Below are positions 42,515-52,176 of a DNA stretch of 64,000 nucleotides, in pieces. The translations under genes and the position numbers were made by a program. The stretch spans positions 62,001-126,000 of the forward strand of contig NZ_JAKYXC010000006.1 of assembly GCF_022538185.1 (NCBI RefSeq), read 5' to 3'. The notes beneath the pieces were generated by a model that had not been told where the DNA came from, did not search any database, and saw only the letters and a program-made list of their open reading frames with translations. This DNA comes from Microbacterium sp. CFH 31415 (lineage in GTDB: Bacteria; Actinomycetota; Actinomycetes; Actinomycetales; Microbacteriaceae). Every line of letters begins with the position of its first letter. Positions within the stretch are counted from its first letter, which is position 1.

Positions 42515-42587
42515 TGACCCCAACGGGATTCGAACCCGTGCTACCGCCGTGAAAGGGCGGCGTCCTAGGCCGCTAAACGATGGGGCC
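42515..42587 (-). tRNA. tRNA-Glu (TTC)
   Basis: 73 nt. Acceptor GGCCCCA/TGGGGTC, anticodon loop CTTTCAC with TTC, T-loop GTTCGAATC, discriminator A. First gene of the minus-strand Glu-Asp-Phe operon. Confidence 0.95.
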
Positions 42588-42623
42588 GGGTGAACCCGAG
42601 GGGCTCACGCTTACCGAGGGTCA

Positions 42624-42653
42624 AGCATACGCAATGGATCTCGATTGCGCCAA
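42624..42653 (-). promoter_or_regulatory. Promoter of the tRNA operon
   Basis: On the minus strand TTGGCG (42648-42653), 18 bases, then TATGCT (42624-42629), about 37 bases before the mature 5' end of tRNA-Glu. One of the few near-consensus -35/-10 pairs in the window. Confidence 0.6.
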
Positions 42654-42747
42654 TCGAGCGCGTGTCACCCTTGTGTGCGGCGGTCTCCCGGATGACACTG
42701 AGCGGGTGGTGCTCCTCCCGCGCATGGAGGGCGTTCCGCCGAACCGG

Positions 42748-42775
42748 TTGCGCATGTGACTGATGTTGCTAATGT
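42748..42775 (+). promoter_or_regulatory. Promoter of the M23 peptidase gene
   Basis: TTGCGC (42748-42753), 16 bases, TAATGT (42770-42775). Predicts a start near 42782, which rules out the in-frame GTG at 42756 and supports the GTG at 42807 behind AAGGGGG. Confidence 0.45.
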
Positions 42776-42806
42776 GAATCACGACGATGTCACGAAGGGG
42801 GATCGG

Positions 42807-44165
42807 GTGGAGACCGACGACGCCCTCGATGAGTGTGGCTGCGCCCCGTCGCCGCGTGAGCGCCGACTGCTCTGGCCGGCCGTGAGTCGCCGTGGCGCCC
42901 TCGGCCTCGGAGCCATCGCCGTCGCGACGCTCGGCGCGATCGGCGGTCCGCTCGTCGCCCCGGCATTCGCCGCCTCGTACCCCTCGTGGGACGACGTGCA
43001 ACGCGCCAAGGCGAACCAGGCGGCCAAGGCCGCCGAGGTCACCAAGATCAAGAACCTCATCCAGGCGCTCGCCGACGATGTCGCATCGAAGCGGGCGATC
43101 GCCGAGGCCGCCGCCGACGAGTTCTACGTCGCGCAGCAGGAGTACTTCGATGCGGCGCATCGTGCCGAGCAGCTGCAGTCCCAAGCCGACGAGCAAGCCC
43201 AGCTGGCACTGGATGCCGCGAACAAGGCCGGCCGCGTCGCCGCCCAGCTCTACCGCAACGGCGGAGACGACACCTCCCTCGAGCTCTTCTTCTCGGGATC
43301 GGCGGCCTCCGCCGACGATCTGCTCGCGCGGCTTGGCACCATGGACAAGCTCATCGAGCGCAACCAGGCCGTGTACGCCGACGCGATCACCGCGCGCGAC
43401 TCGGCGCAGAGCCTCAGTGACCAGGCAGAGGTGCAGCGCGCCGAGCGCGACCGCCTGCAGCAGGTCGCCGAGCAGAAGATGGTCGCGTCCCAGCGCGCGG
43501 CCGACGAGGCCCAGGCGGCGCTCGACGAGCAGAACGCCCGCCGCGATCAGCTGGAGGCGCAGCTCGCCGCCCTCCAGGACACGACCGCCCGGACGGTCGC
43601 GCAGTACCAGGCCGGCGTCCGCGCCGCGGAGGAGGCGCGGCGCAAGGCCGCCGAAGAGGCGGCGCGCCGTGCCCGCGAGGAAGCCGACCGCCTGAACCAG
43701 GGCGGCGGAGGCGGCGGTGGCGGAGGCGGCGGTGGCGCAGTGGTCGGGTCCGGCTGGGCGCGGCCCTCGTCCGGCTGGCGCAGCTCCGGCTACGGGCCGC
43801 GCACCGTCCAGTGCGGGAGCGGCTACTGCTCCAGCGGCTTCCACTACGGCGTCGACCTCGCCGCCGGCTGCGGCGCGGGAATCTACGCCGCGCACGCCGG
43901 CACGGTCGACTATGCGGGCTACAACGGCGGATACGGCAACTACATCCGCATCAATCACGGCGGCGGCATCGGCACCGGCTACGGTCACATCAGGCCCGGC
44001 GGCATCTTCGTGCGCTCCGGCCAGTGGGTCAACGCCGGCCAGCTCATCGCGAGCGAGGGCAACACCGGCAATTCGTTCGGCTGCCACCTGCACTTCGAGA
44101 CCTACGTGAACGGGTACCCGGTCAACCCGATCAACTTCATGCGCGACCGCGGCGTCTCGGTCTGA
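42807..44165 (+). CDS. Tat-exported M23 peptidase with coiled coil
   Basis: 452 aa from the GTG at 42807. The N-terminus has a twin-arginine signal, VSRRGALGLGAIAVATLGAI, with cleavage near AFA-AS. Residues 45-290 are a long Ala/Glu/Gln coiled coil of the EnvC/RipA type. A 12-Gly linker follows, then a lysostaphin-like M23 domain: FHYGVDLAAGCGAG (Zn His and Asp), HAGTVDYAGYNGGYGNYIRI and CHLHFETYVNG (HxH). Expected to cut peptidoglycan cross-bridges, or to activate an amidase, during division. All zinc ligands are present. Confidence 0.9.
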   Translation: METDDALDECGCAPSPRERRLLWPAVSRRGALGLGAIAVATLGAIGGPLVAPAFAASYPSWDDVQRAKANQAAKAAEVTKIKNLIQALADDVASKRAIAEAAADEFYVAQQEYFDAAHRAEQLQSQADEQAQLALDAANKAGRVAAQLYRNGGDDTSLELFFSGSAASADDLLARLGTMDKLIERNQAVYADAITARDSAQSLSDQAEVQRAERDRLQQVAEQKMVASQRAADEAQAALDEQNARRDQLEAQLAALQDTTARTVAQYQAGVRAAEEARRKAAEEAARRAREEADRLNQGGGGGGGGGGGGAVVGSGWARPSSGWRSSGYGPRTVQCGSGYCSSGFHYGVDLAAGCGAGIYAAHAGTVDYAGYNGGYGNYIRINHGGGIGTGYGHIRPGGIFVRSGQWVNAGQLIASEGNTGNSFGCHLHFETYVNGYPVNPINFMRDRGVSV

Positions 44166-44229
44166 CCCTCCCGCGGGGCGTGTCCGGCGAGGCGGTCGCC
44201 TGCACGGTCGAGGCTGCGGCCGTGCATCC

Positions 44230-44280
44230 GCTCACCTGTCGCGAATCGCTGCGACTGCCGGCGTGTTGCGACAGGTGAGC
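44230..44280. repeat. Solitary palindromic intergenic element (GCTCACCTGTC family)
   Basis: GCTCACCTGTCGC (44230-44242) and its exact reverse complement (44268-44280) flank a 25-base centre. The arm is shared with the repeat arrays at 61791 and 63074, so this is a dispersed copy of the same family. Confidence 0.6.
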
Positions 44281-44307
44281 CACGACCACGACGCCCTGTG
44301 ACGACGA

Positions 44308-44336
44308 AGAGCGGATGCCGCGACGGCATCCGCTCT
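44308..44336. terminator. Bidirectional terminator between M23 and ppa genes
   Basis: AGAGCGGATGCCG-CGA-CGGCATCCGCTCT: 13 perfect pairs with a three-base loop, lying between convergent genes. Confidence 0.75.
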
Positions 44337-44351
44337 CCTCGTGGATCGTCG

Positions 44352-44885
44352 TCAGAGCGTGCTCGGTGCGACGCCCTCACCCTGGGTGCGGGTCTCGCCC
44401 TCGTGCGCCTTGAAGCGGTCGAAGGCCTCGCTGACGAGGCGCTCCGCCTCAGCGGCATCCGCCCACTCGTCGACCTTGACCCACTTGTTGGGCTCGAGGT
44501 CCTTGTAGTGCTCGAAGAAGTGCGCGATCTCCTTCTGGAGGTACTCGGAGATGTCGCCGACGTCCTGGATGTGCGCCCACCGCGGGTCCTTGGCGAGCAC
44601 CGCGACGACCTTGTCGTCGCCGCCGGCCTCGTCGCTCATCTTCAGCACGCCGACCGGGCGGACGCTCGCGAGGATGCCGGGCGAGAGCTCGACGTCGAGG
44701 ATGACCAGCACATCGAGCGGGTCGCCGTCCTCGCCGAGGGTGTTCTCGAAGAAGCCGTAGTTCGTGGGGTACCCCATCGGCGTGTACAGGATGCGGTCGA
44801 GGAAGACCCGGCCGGTGCCGTGGTCGACCTCGTACTTCACGCGGCTGCCCCGCGGGATCTCGATGACGGCGTCGTACGCGCCCAT
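44352..44885 (-). CDS. ppa: Inorganic pyrophosphatase
   Basis: 177 aa from the ATG at 44885 behind AAGGAGC. It matches the soluble family I enzyme: [20 protein letters not shown], the metal-binding signature [12 protein letters not shown] (near 64), [12 protein letters not shown] and [16 protein letters not shown]. It hydrolyses pyrophosphate in the cytoplasm, pulling biosynthetic reactions forward, including activation of nucleotide sugars. A TAGGCT box lies upstream on the minus strand. Acidic C-terminal tail of no known function. Confidence 0.96.
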   Translation of the reverse strand: MGAYDAVIEIPRGSRVKYEVDHGTGRVFLDRILYTPMGYPTNYGFFENTLGEDGDPLDVLVILDVELSPGILASVRPVGVLKMSDEAGGDDKVVAVLAKDPRWAHIQDVGDISEYLQKEIAHFFEHYKDLEPNKWVKVDEWADAAEAERLVSEAFDRFKAHEGETRTQGEGVAPSTL

Positions 44886-44925
44886 GATGGTGCTCCTTCG
44901 GAAGAGACGGTGGGATGCCGCGACA

Positions 44926-44931
44926 AGCCTA
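44926..44931 (-). promoter_or_regulatory. -10 box (TAGGCT) for ppa
   Basis: On the minus strand TAGGCT predicts a leader of about 34 nt carrying AAGGAGC before the ppa start codon. Confidence 0.45.
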
Positions 44932-45078
44932 GTCGCGGCCGCTTGCGGCGCCGCTCCGCACCGTTCTCGGGACTCACGGCGGCGAGGCGGGCGGTCGGCC
45001 CCGTGATCGTGCGGCGGCGCCGGCCGCGTCCATCGCGCCGGTCCTGAGTCTGGTACGACGCGGCCCGGGCACGCTGGG

Positions 45079-45093
45079 TACGGTGGGCGAGTG
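45079..45093 (+). promoter_or_regulatory. Leaderless promoter of tilS
   Basis: TACGGT (45079-45084), six bases, then GTG at 45091. Confidence 0.6.
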
Positions 45094-46095
45094 GAACAGC
45101 ATCGTCCCGGCCTCGACCCGGCGGTCGCCGCCGTACGGCTCGCGGTGCGCCGCGCGCTGACCGGCCTCGAGCCGGGCTCGGCCGTCGTCGTCGCGCTCTC
45201 GGGCGGCGCCGACTCGCTCGCGCTCGTCGCGGCCACGGCGTTCGAGGCGCCGAAGCTGGGGCTCCGGACGGTCGCGGTGACGGTCGACCACGGACTTCAG
45301 GACGGGTCAGCGGATGCCGCGTCCGCCGCAGCGGCAGCGGCCGAGGCCCTCGGACTCGAGGCCCGCGTCGTGCGCGTCGAGGTCGCCGGGGAGGGCGGCC
45401 CCGAGGCGGCGGCGCGGGACGCGCGGTACCGGGCGCTCCGCGACGCGGCGCGCGAGGTCGGCGCCGCGGCGGTGCTCGTCGGTCATACGCTCGACGACCA
45501 GGCCGAGACCGTGCTGCTCGGCCTCGCCCGCGGTTCCGGCGGGGGCAGCCTGCAGGGCATGCCGGCGGCCGGGACCTTCGACGGACTCGTGCTGCTGCGG
45601 CCGCTGCTCGAGGTGCGACGCGCGGCGACGCGGGCGGCATGCGCGGCCGAAGGTCTCGAGCCGTGGGAGGACCCGCACAACGCCGACGCGAGGTTCGCGC
45701 GGGTGCGCGTGCGCGAGACGGTGCTGCCGGTGCTCGAGGCAGAGCTCGGTCCGGGCATCGCGGAAGCGCTCGCGCGCACTGCGGCCCAGCTGCGCGAGGA
45801 TGCCGAGGCGTTCGACGAGATGATCGACGAGACGATCGAAGACATCGTCGAGCACGCCGAGGCGGGCATCTCGGTCTCCGTCGCCGCGCTCGCCGCGAAT
45901 CCCGCCGCGCTGCGGGGGCGGATCATCCGCCACGTCGTGGCGAGCGAGTTCCACGAGAGCCTCACCCGCGGCCAGACGCTCGAGGTGGCGCGGCTGGTGA
46001 CGGACTGGTCCGGCCAGGGGCCGATCGATCTGCCCGGATGCCGCGCCCGCCGCGTCGGCGGACGGATCGAGTTCACGGCCCGGGGCGACGCCTAG
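45091..46095 (+). CDS. tilS: tRNA(Ile)-lysidine synthetase
   Basis: 334 aa, leaderless GTG. The N-type ATP pyrophosphatase P-loop is [16 protein letters not shown] (near 31), with [35 protein letters not shown] (near 130) and [20 protein letters not shown]. It modifies C34 of tRNA-Ile2 to lysidine so that AUA is read as Ile, and it is essential. The protein is short, with a reduced C-terminal region, as is usual in actinobacteria. Its TAG stop is also the first three bases of the hpt -10 box. Confidence 0.93.
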   Translation: MEQHRPGLDPAVAAVRLAVRRALTGLEPGSAVVVALSGGADSLALVAATAFEAPKLGLRTVAVTVDHGLQDGSADAASAAAAAAEALGLEARVVRVEVAGEGGPEAAARDARYRALRDAAREVGAAAVLVGHTLDDQAETVLLGLARGSGGGSLQGMPAAGTFDGLVLLRPLLEVRRAATRAACAAEGLEPWEDPHNADARFARVRVRETVLPVLEAELGPGIAEALARTAAQLREDAEAFDEMIDETIEDIVEHAEAGISVSVAALAANPAALRGRIIRHVVASEFHESLTRGQTLEVARLVTDWSGQGPIDLPGCRARRVGGRIEFTARGDA

Positions 46096-46107
46096 ACTCT
46101 GAGCATG
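46093..46107 (+). promoter_or_regulatory. Leaderless promoter of hpt, overlapping the tilS stop
   Basis: TAGACT (46093-46098), six bases, ATG at 46105. The TAG is the tilS stop codon. Confidence 0.62.
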
Positions 46108-46656
46108 CGCGCGGCCGACATCCAGAGCGAACTGACCGAGATCCTCGTCACCGAGGAGCAGATCCGAGAGAAGCTCCAGGAGATCGCGGCCCGTGTCGCC
46201 GAGGACTACGCCGGCAAGGACCTGCTGCTGGTCGGCGTGCTCAAGGGCGCGGTCATGGTGATGGCGGACTTCTCGCGCTACCTGCCGTCCTCGGTGCCGA
46301 TGGATTGGATGGCGGTCTCGTCGTACGGCGCCGGAACGAAGTCGAGCGGGGTGGTGCAGATCCGCAAGGACCTCGACACCGACCTGCACGACAAGCACGT
46401 GCTGATCGTCGAGGACATCATCGACTCCGGTCTGACCCTCAGCTGGCTGCTCGAGAACTTCGAATCGCGCGGCGCCGCCTCGATCGAGGTCTTCGCGCTG
46501 CTGCGCAAACCCGAGGCAGCGAAGGTTCAGGTCGACTGCAAGTACGTCGGCTTCGACATCCCGAACGAGTTCGTCATCGGGTACGGACTGGACTACGCCG
46601 AGAAGTACCGCAACCTGCGCGATGTCGCGGTGCTCGCCCCGCACGTCTACTCCTGA
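46105..46656 (+). CDS. hpt: Hypoxanthine phosphoribosyltransferase
   Basis: 183 aa, leaderless ATG. The PRPP loop is VLIVEDIIDSGLTLSWL (near 99). LLVGVLKGAVMVMADFSRYL (near 42), MAVSSYGAGTKSSGVVQI and VGFDIPNEFVIGYGLDYAEKYRN are standard for the family. It salvages hypoxanthine (and guanine) to IMP/GMP in the cytoplasm. The tilS-hpt-ftsH order is conserved in many Gram-positives. Full length. Confidence 0.95.
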   Translation: MRAADIQSELTEILVTEEQIREKLQEIAARVAEDYAGKDLLLVGVLKGAVMVMADFSRYLPSSVPMDWMAVSSYGAGTKSSGVVQIRKDLDTDLHDKHVLIVEDIIDSGLTLSWLLENFESRGAASIEVFALLRKPEAAKVQVDCKYVGFDIPNEFVIGYGLDYAEKYRNLRDVAVLAPHVYS

Positions 46657-46839
46657 CCCTGCGCGTCGCTCTCGCCGACACGGGCACACCCGGGAGCGGT
46701 CGCCGGAGCCTTACGCCGTCGGCGAATGCACAGTCAGCGCCTAGGAACCCCGCGATACCCTGATCCCACCGCTTCGCGCGCCATTCTGTAGACGCGCAGC
46801 CGGTTCGCAGACGAAAGGGATCGGGCGCGCGCCCGCACC

Positions 46840-48843
<2,004 letters not shown>

Positions 48844-48846
<3 letters not shown>

Positions 48847-48858
48847 GCTCCCGTCATG
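48844..48858 (+). promoter_or_regulatory. Leaderless promoter of folE, overlapping the ftsH stop
   Basis: TAGGCT (48844-48849), six bases, ATG at 48856. The TAG is the ftsH stop codon. Confidence 0.62.
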
Positions 48859-49443
48859 GCCGTCGACCGAGAGCGCGTCGCCGCGCTCGTGCGCGAGCTG
48901 CTCGAGGCGATCGGGGAAGACCCGGATCGCCCCGGGCTGAAGCTCACCCCGGGCCGTGTGGCCGACGCGTACGCGGAGTTCTTCGCCGGGGTGGGTGAGG
49001 ATGCCGCGGCCCCGCTCGCGCACACCATCTCGGTGACCCGGGGGCCGGCGCCCGAGACGCTTCCGTCCGGTGCCGTGATGGTGCGCGACATCCGCTTCCG
49101 CTCGATCTGCGAGCACCACCTGCTGCCCTTCCGCGGGCACGCGCACATCGCGTACCTTCCCGGCGAGCAGGTCGTCGGGCTCGGCGCCCTGCCGAAGGTG
49201 GTCGACATCCTCTCGTCGCGGCCGCAGGTGCAGGAGCGGCTGGGCGAGCAGATCGCCGACGCGATCGCCGGATCACTCGACACCCGCGGCGTGCTGGTCG
49301 TGCTGGACGCCACCCACGAGTGCGTCACGATGCGCGGAGGACGACAGTCCGATGCCTCGACCGTCACGATCGCCGCTCGCGGAGAGCTCGCCGAGCCGGC
49401 GGCGCGCGCCGAGCTGATCGTGCTCCTCGGGAGCCGCGAATGA
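48856..49443 (+). CDS. folE: GTP cyclohydrolase I
   Basis: 195 aa, leaderless ATG. Zinc and catalytic residues lie in RSICEHHLLPFRGHAHIAYLP (shown in part; Cys and His pair near 79-82); GLGALPKVVDILSSRPQVQERL and DATHECVTMRG (second zinc Cys) follow. First step of folate synthesis: GTP to 7,8-dihydroneopterin triphosphate. Start of a tightly overlapping folE-folP-folB-folK operon; folP begins at the overlapping ATGA. Confidence 0.97.
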   Translation: MAVDRERVAALVRELLEAIGEDPDRPGLKLTPGRVADAYAEFFAGVGEDAAAPLAHTISVTRGPAPETLPSGAVMVRDIRFRSICEHHLLPFRGHAHIAYLPGEQVVGLGALPKVVDILSSRPQVQERLGEQIADAIAGSLDTRGVLVVLDATHECVTMRGGRQSDASTVTIAARGELAEPAARAELIVLLGSRE

Positions 49444-50282
49444 CGCTGGTCATGGGCATCGTGAACGTCACGCCCGATTCCTTCAGCGACGGCGGCCGGT
49501 TCCTGGATGCCGGTGCCGCGGTCGCGCACGGGCTCTCCCTCCGGCAGCAGGGCGCGGACATCCTCGACGTCGGCGGCGAGTCGACCCGGCCGGGCTCCGA
49601 GCGTGTCGCCCCGGGCGTCGAGCAGGAGCGCGTGCTGCCGGTCGTGCGGGCACTCGCCGGGGCGGGTGCCTATGTCAGCATCGACACCATGAACGCCTCC
49701 ACCGCAGCGGCCGCCGTCGAGGCGGGCGCGCGCCTGGTGAACGACGTGTCGGGCGGACTCGCCGATCCTGACCTGCTCGCCGCGGTCGCGGCATCCGGCG
49801 CCGACATCGCCCTCGGTCACTGGCGCGGGCCGTCGGCCGACATGTACGCCCGTGCCGCGTACGCCGACGTCGCGGCCGAGGTGATCGCGGAGCTGAGCGG
49901 TCGAGTCGATGCCGCGGCTGCTGCCGGCATCCCGCCGTCACGCGTCATCGTCGACCCGGGCATCGGGTTCGGCAAGAAGGGCGAGCAGAACTGGGCGACG
50001 CTGCGGGCCACGGAGCGCATCGCCGCCATGGGGCATCGCGTGCTCGTCGGCACGAGCCGCAAGCGGTTCCTCGCCGAGACGCTCGGTGCGGCCGGCGGCG
50101 ATCCGTCCGAGGTGAGCGAGCGCCGGCGCGACCTCGCGACCGCGGTGACCAGCGTGCTCGCCGCGCAGGCGGGCGCATGGGCGGTGCGTGTGCACGACGT
50201 GGGCGCGACCCGTGATGCGCTGCGCGTCGCGACGGCGTGGGAAGGGGAGAGCCGATGGGCGGCGCCGACGAGATCACTCTGA
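49440..50282 (+). CDS. folP: Dihydropteroate synthase
   Basis: 280 aa from the ATG overlapping the folE stop. Motifs are MGIVNVTPDSFSDGGRFLD, ILDVGGESTRPGSERV (near 45), SIDTMNASTA, NDVSGGLADPDLL, IVDPGIGFGKKGEQNW (near 176) and VLVGTSRKRFLAE (near 205). It joins p-aminobenzoate to the pterin and is the target of sulfonamides. All canonical loops are intact. It overlaps folB by 28 bp. Confidence 0.97.
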   Translation: MTLVMGIVNVTPDSFSDGGRFLDAGAAVAHGLSLRQQGADILDVGGESTRPGSERVAPGVEQERVLPVVRALAGAGAYVSIDTMNASTAAAAVEAGARLVNDVSGGLADPDLLAAVAASGADIALGHWRGPSADMYARAAYADVAAEVIAELSGRVDAAAAAGIPPSRVIVDPGIGFGKKGEQNWATLRATERIAAMGHRVLVGTSRKRFLAETLGAAGGDPSEVSERRRDLATAVTSVLAAQAGAWAVRVHDVGATRDALRVATAWEGESRWAAPTRSL

Positions 50283-50629
50283 CGGGGCTCCGCGTCTTCG
50301 GGCACCACGGCGTCTACGACGAGGAGCGTCGCGTCGGGCAGGACTTCGTGGTCGACGTCACGCTGCGGCTCGACACGCGCGCGGCGGCGGCGACCGACGA
50401 CGTGGCCGACACCGTGCACTACGGCGAGCTGGCCGAGCAGATCGCGGCGATCGTCGGCGGCGAGCCGGTCGACCTGCTCGAGACGCTCGCCGCCCGCATC
50501 GCCGATCAGGTGCTCACGTCCGAGCTCGTCGACAGCGTGCGCGTGACCGTGCACAAGCCGTACGCGCCGATCGCGCTCTCGTTCACCGACGTCGCCGTCA
50601 CGATCGAGCGCGCGCGGAGGCCCCGATGA
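50255..50629 (+). CDS. folB: Dihydroneopterin aldolase
   Basis: 124 aa from the ATG at 50255, with GGGAGAG before it. GLRVFGHHGVYDEERRVGQDFVVDV contains the substrate Glu and Tyr (near 18-22); VHYGELAEQIAAIVGGEPVDLLETLAARIAD follows, and the catalytic Lys is in VTVHKPYAPI (near 100). It makes 6-hydroxymethyl-dihydropterin. The four-base overlap with folK means the two are coupled. Confidence 0.95.
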   Translation: MGGADEITLTGLRVFGHHGVYDEERRVGQDFVVDVTLRLDTRAAAATDDVADTVHYGELAEQIAAIVGGEPVDLLETLAARIADQVLTSELVDSVRVTVHKPYAPIALSFTDVAVTIERARRPR

Positions 50630-51159
50630 ACCGGCGTCTGGCGCAGGGGTTCCAGGGCGACGCAGCGCACACCGACCGCGCCCCCGTGGTCGCGGTGGTC
50701 GCACTCGGTGCGAATCTCGGCGAACGCGCGGCGACGATGGCGGCGGCGATCGAGGCGCTGCGACGCCTGCCGCTCGTCGACGCGGTGCGCGCGTCGGAGC
50801 CGGTCGAGTCGGTCGCGGTGAAGCCGGATGGTCCGGATGCCTCGGCCCCGTCCTACCTCAACACCGTCGCGCTCGTCACCACGCGGCTGGCCCCGTCGGT
50901 GCTGCTCGCGTATCTGCACGCGATCGAGACGCATCACGGCCGGGAGCGCCGTGAGCGGTGGGGCGACCGCACGCTCGACCTCGACCTCATCGCCTACGGC
51001 GACCTCCGCAGCGACGACCCCGATCTGCTCCTTCCGCATCCGCGCGCCGCCGAGCGCGACTTCGTGCTGGAGCCGTGGCTCTCGATCGATCCCGAGGCGA
51101 CGCTCCCGGGCGCCGGCCGGGTCGAAGCCCTGCTCGCGAAGCTCCGAGGGGACCGATGA
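50626..51159 (+). CDS. folK: HPPK, 2-amino-4-hydroxy-6-hydroxymethyldihydropteridine pyrophosphokinase
   Basis: 177 aa. VALGANLGERAATMAAAIEALR (near 25), ASEPVESVAV, YLNTVALVTT, and the signature RERRERWGDRTLDLDLIAYGD (shown in part; Mg-binding Asp pair near 117), then LLLPHPRAAERDFVLEPW. It pyrophosphorylates the pterin for FolP. A 15-20 residue N-terminal extension precedes the domain. It overlaps the next gene by four bases. Confidence 0.96.
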   Translation: MNRRLAQGFQGDAAHTDRAPVVAVVALGANLGERAATMAAAIEALRRLPLVDAVRASEPVESVAVKPDGPDASAPSYLNTVALVTTRLAPSVLLAYLHAIETHHGRERRERWGDRTLDLDLIAYGDLRSDDPDLLLPHPRAAERDFVLEPWLSIDPEATLPGAGRVEALLAKLRGDR

Positions 51160-51650
51160 AGCGCACCGGAGCCGGCATCCTCCTCGCCGCCGCCGCCCTC
51201 GGCGTCGCGGCGGGATTCCTCCTCGACCAGGTGCTGACGTCGTCGGGGCGTGCCACCTTCACGCCTGCGGTCACCCTTCCGATCCTGCTGGTGATGCTCG
51301 GCGCGGTGGTCGTCGTGCTCGCGGTGCCGATCCGGCAGGCGACACGCGGCTCGGCGTCGAGGATGGTGAACCCGTTCCGCGCCGTGCGCGTGGCGATGCT
51401 CGCGAAGGCGGCCAGCATCGTCGGCGCGGCGATCGGCGGGGTGGCGCTCGGGCTGCTGCTGTTCCTCGTGACCCGACCCGTCGTGCCGTCGATAGGCTCG
51501 ATGGCGACGGTGATCGCGACGGCGGTCTGCGGGGCCCTCCTCGTGGCCGCCGCGCTCGTCGCGGAGCATCTGTGCACCATCCGGAAGGACGATGATGACG
51601 AACACCCCGGCGGGGATCCCGGACTCGAGCCCCGCATCCACGGGCACTGA
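51156..51650 (+). CDS. DUF3180 membrane protein
   Basis: 164 aa with four hydrophobic segments (residues 7-25, 40-60, 85-107 and 115-135) and an Asp/His-rich tail. A DUF3180 protein follows folK in many actinobacteria (position of Rv3605c in Mycobacterium); function unknown. Its last 59 bp overlap the next gene, so coupled translation is likely. Confidence 0.85.
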   Translation: MKRTGAGILLAAAALGVAAGFLLDQVLTSSGRATFTPAVTLPILLVMLGAVVVVLAVPIRQATRGSASRMVNPFRAVRVAMLAKAASIVGAAIGGVALGLLLFLVTRPVVPSIGSMATVIATAVCGALLVAAALVAEHLCTIRKDDDDEHPGGDPGLEPRIHGH

Positions 51651-52176
51651 CCCGGCGGCCGGAGGCTACAGCAGCCTGGCCGAACCGCGTTCCGAGAACC
51701 GCCTCGTGCTGGAGTCGGGGGTGTGGCACCAGATCTCGCCGAAGTACGTGCGGGTGCAGTTCATCTCGACCGGCTCGTTCCTGCTGATCGTCGTCGCGGC
51801 AATGCTCGTGCTCACGCTGCTGATGCACCAGACCTGGGCCTGGATCCCGGGCGGAATCCTCACGGTGGTCCTGGTGTGGACCCTCGCCATCCTGCCTCGC
51901 CAGGCTCGCTCGATCGGCTATCAGCTGCGCGACGACGATCTGGTGTTCCGCCGGGGGATCCTGTGGCAGCGCTTCGTCGCCGTGCCCTACGGCCGGATGC
52001 AGCTCGTCGACATCACGCACGGCCCGCTCGACCGTGGCTTCGGCATCGCGCAGCTCAAGTTCGTCACCGCCGCGGCGACGACGGGTGTGGTGATCCCCGG
52101 GCTCGAGCAGCAGACCGCCGAGACACTGCGCGATCACCTCATCGAAGTCGCAGAGAGCCGGCGCACGGGACTATGA
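51592..52176 (+). CDS. PH domain (bPH2/YdbS-type) membrane protein
   Basis: 194 aa from the ATG pair at 51592. A Ser/Pro-rich N-terminus, two membrane segments (FISTGSFLLIVVAAMLVLTLL and AWIPGGILTVVLVWTLAIL), then the bPH2 domain: IGYQLRDDDLVFRRGILWQRFVAVPYGRMQLVDI and DRGFGIAQLKFVTAAA. Pairs with the longer YdbT-like gene next to it. In Bacillus, YdbS/YdbT affect resistance to foreign bacteriocins; the role here is unknown. Confidence 0.88.
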   Translation: MMTNTPAGIPDSSPASTGTDPAAGGYSSLAEPRSENRLVLESGVWHQISPKYVRVQFISTGSFLLIVVAAMLVLTLLMHQTWAWIPGGILTVVLVWTLAILPRQARSIGYQLRDDDLVFRRGILWQRFVAVPYGRMQLVDITHGPLDRGFGIAQLKFVTAAATTGVVIPGLEQQTAETLRDHLIEVAESRRTGL

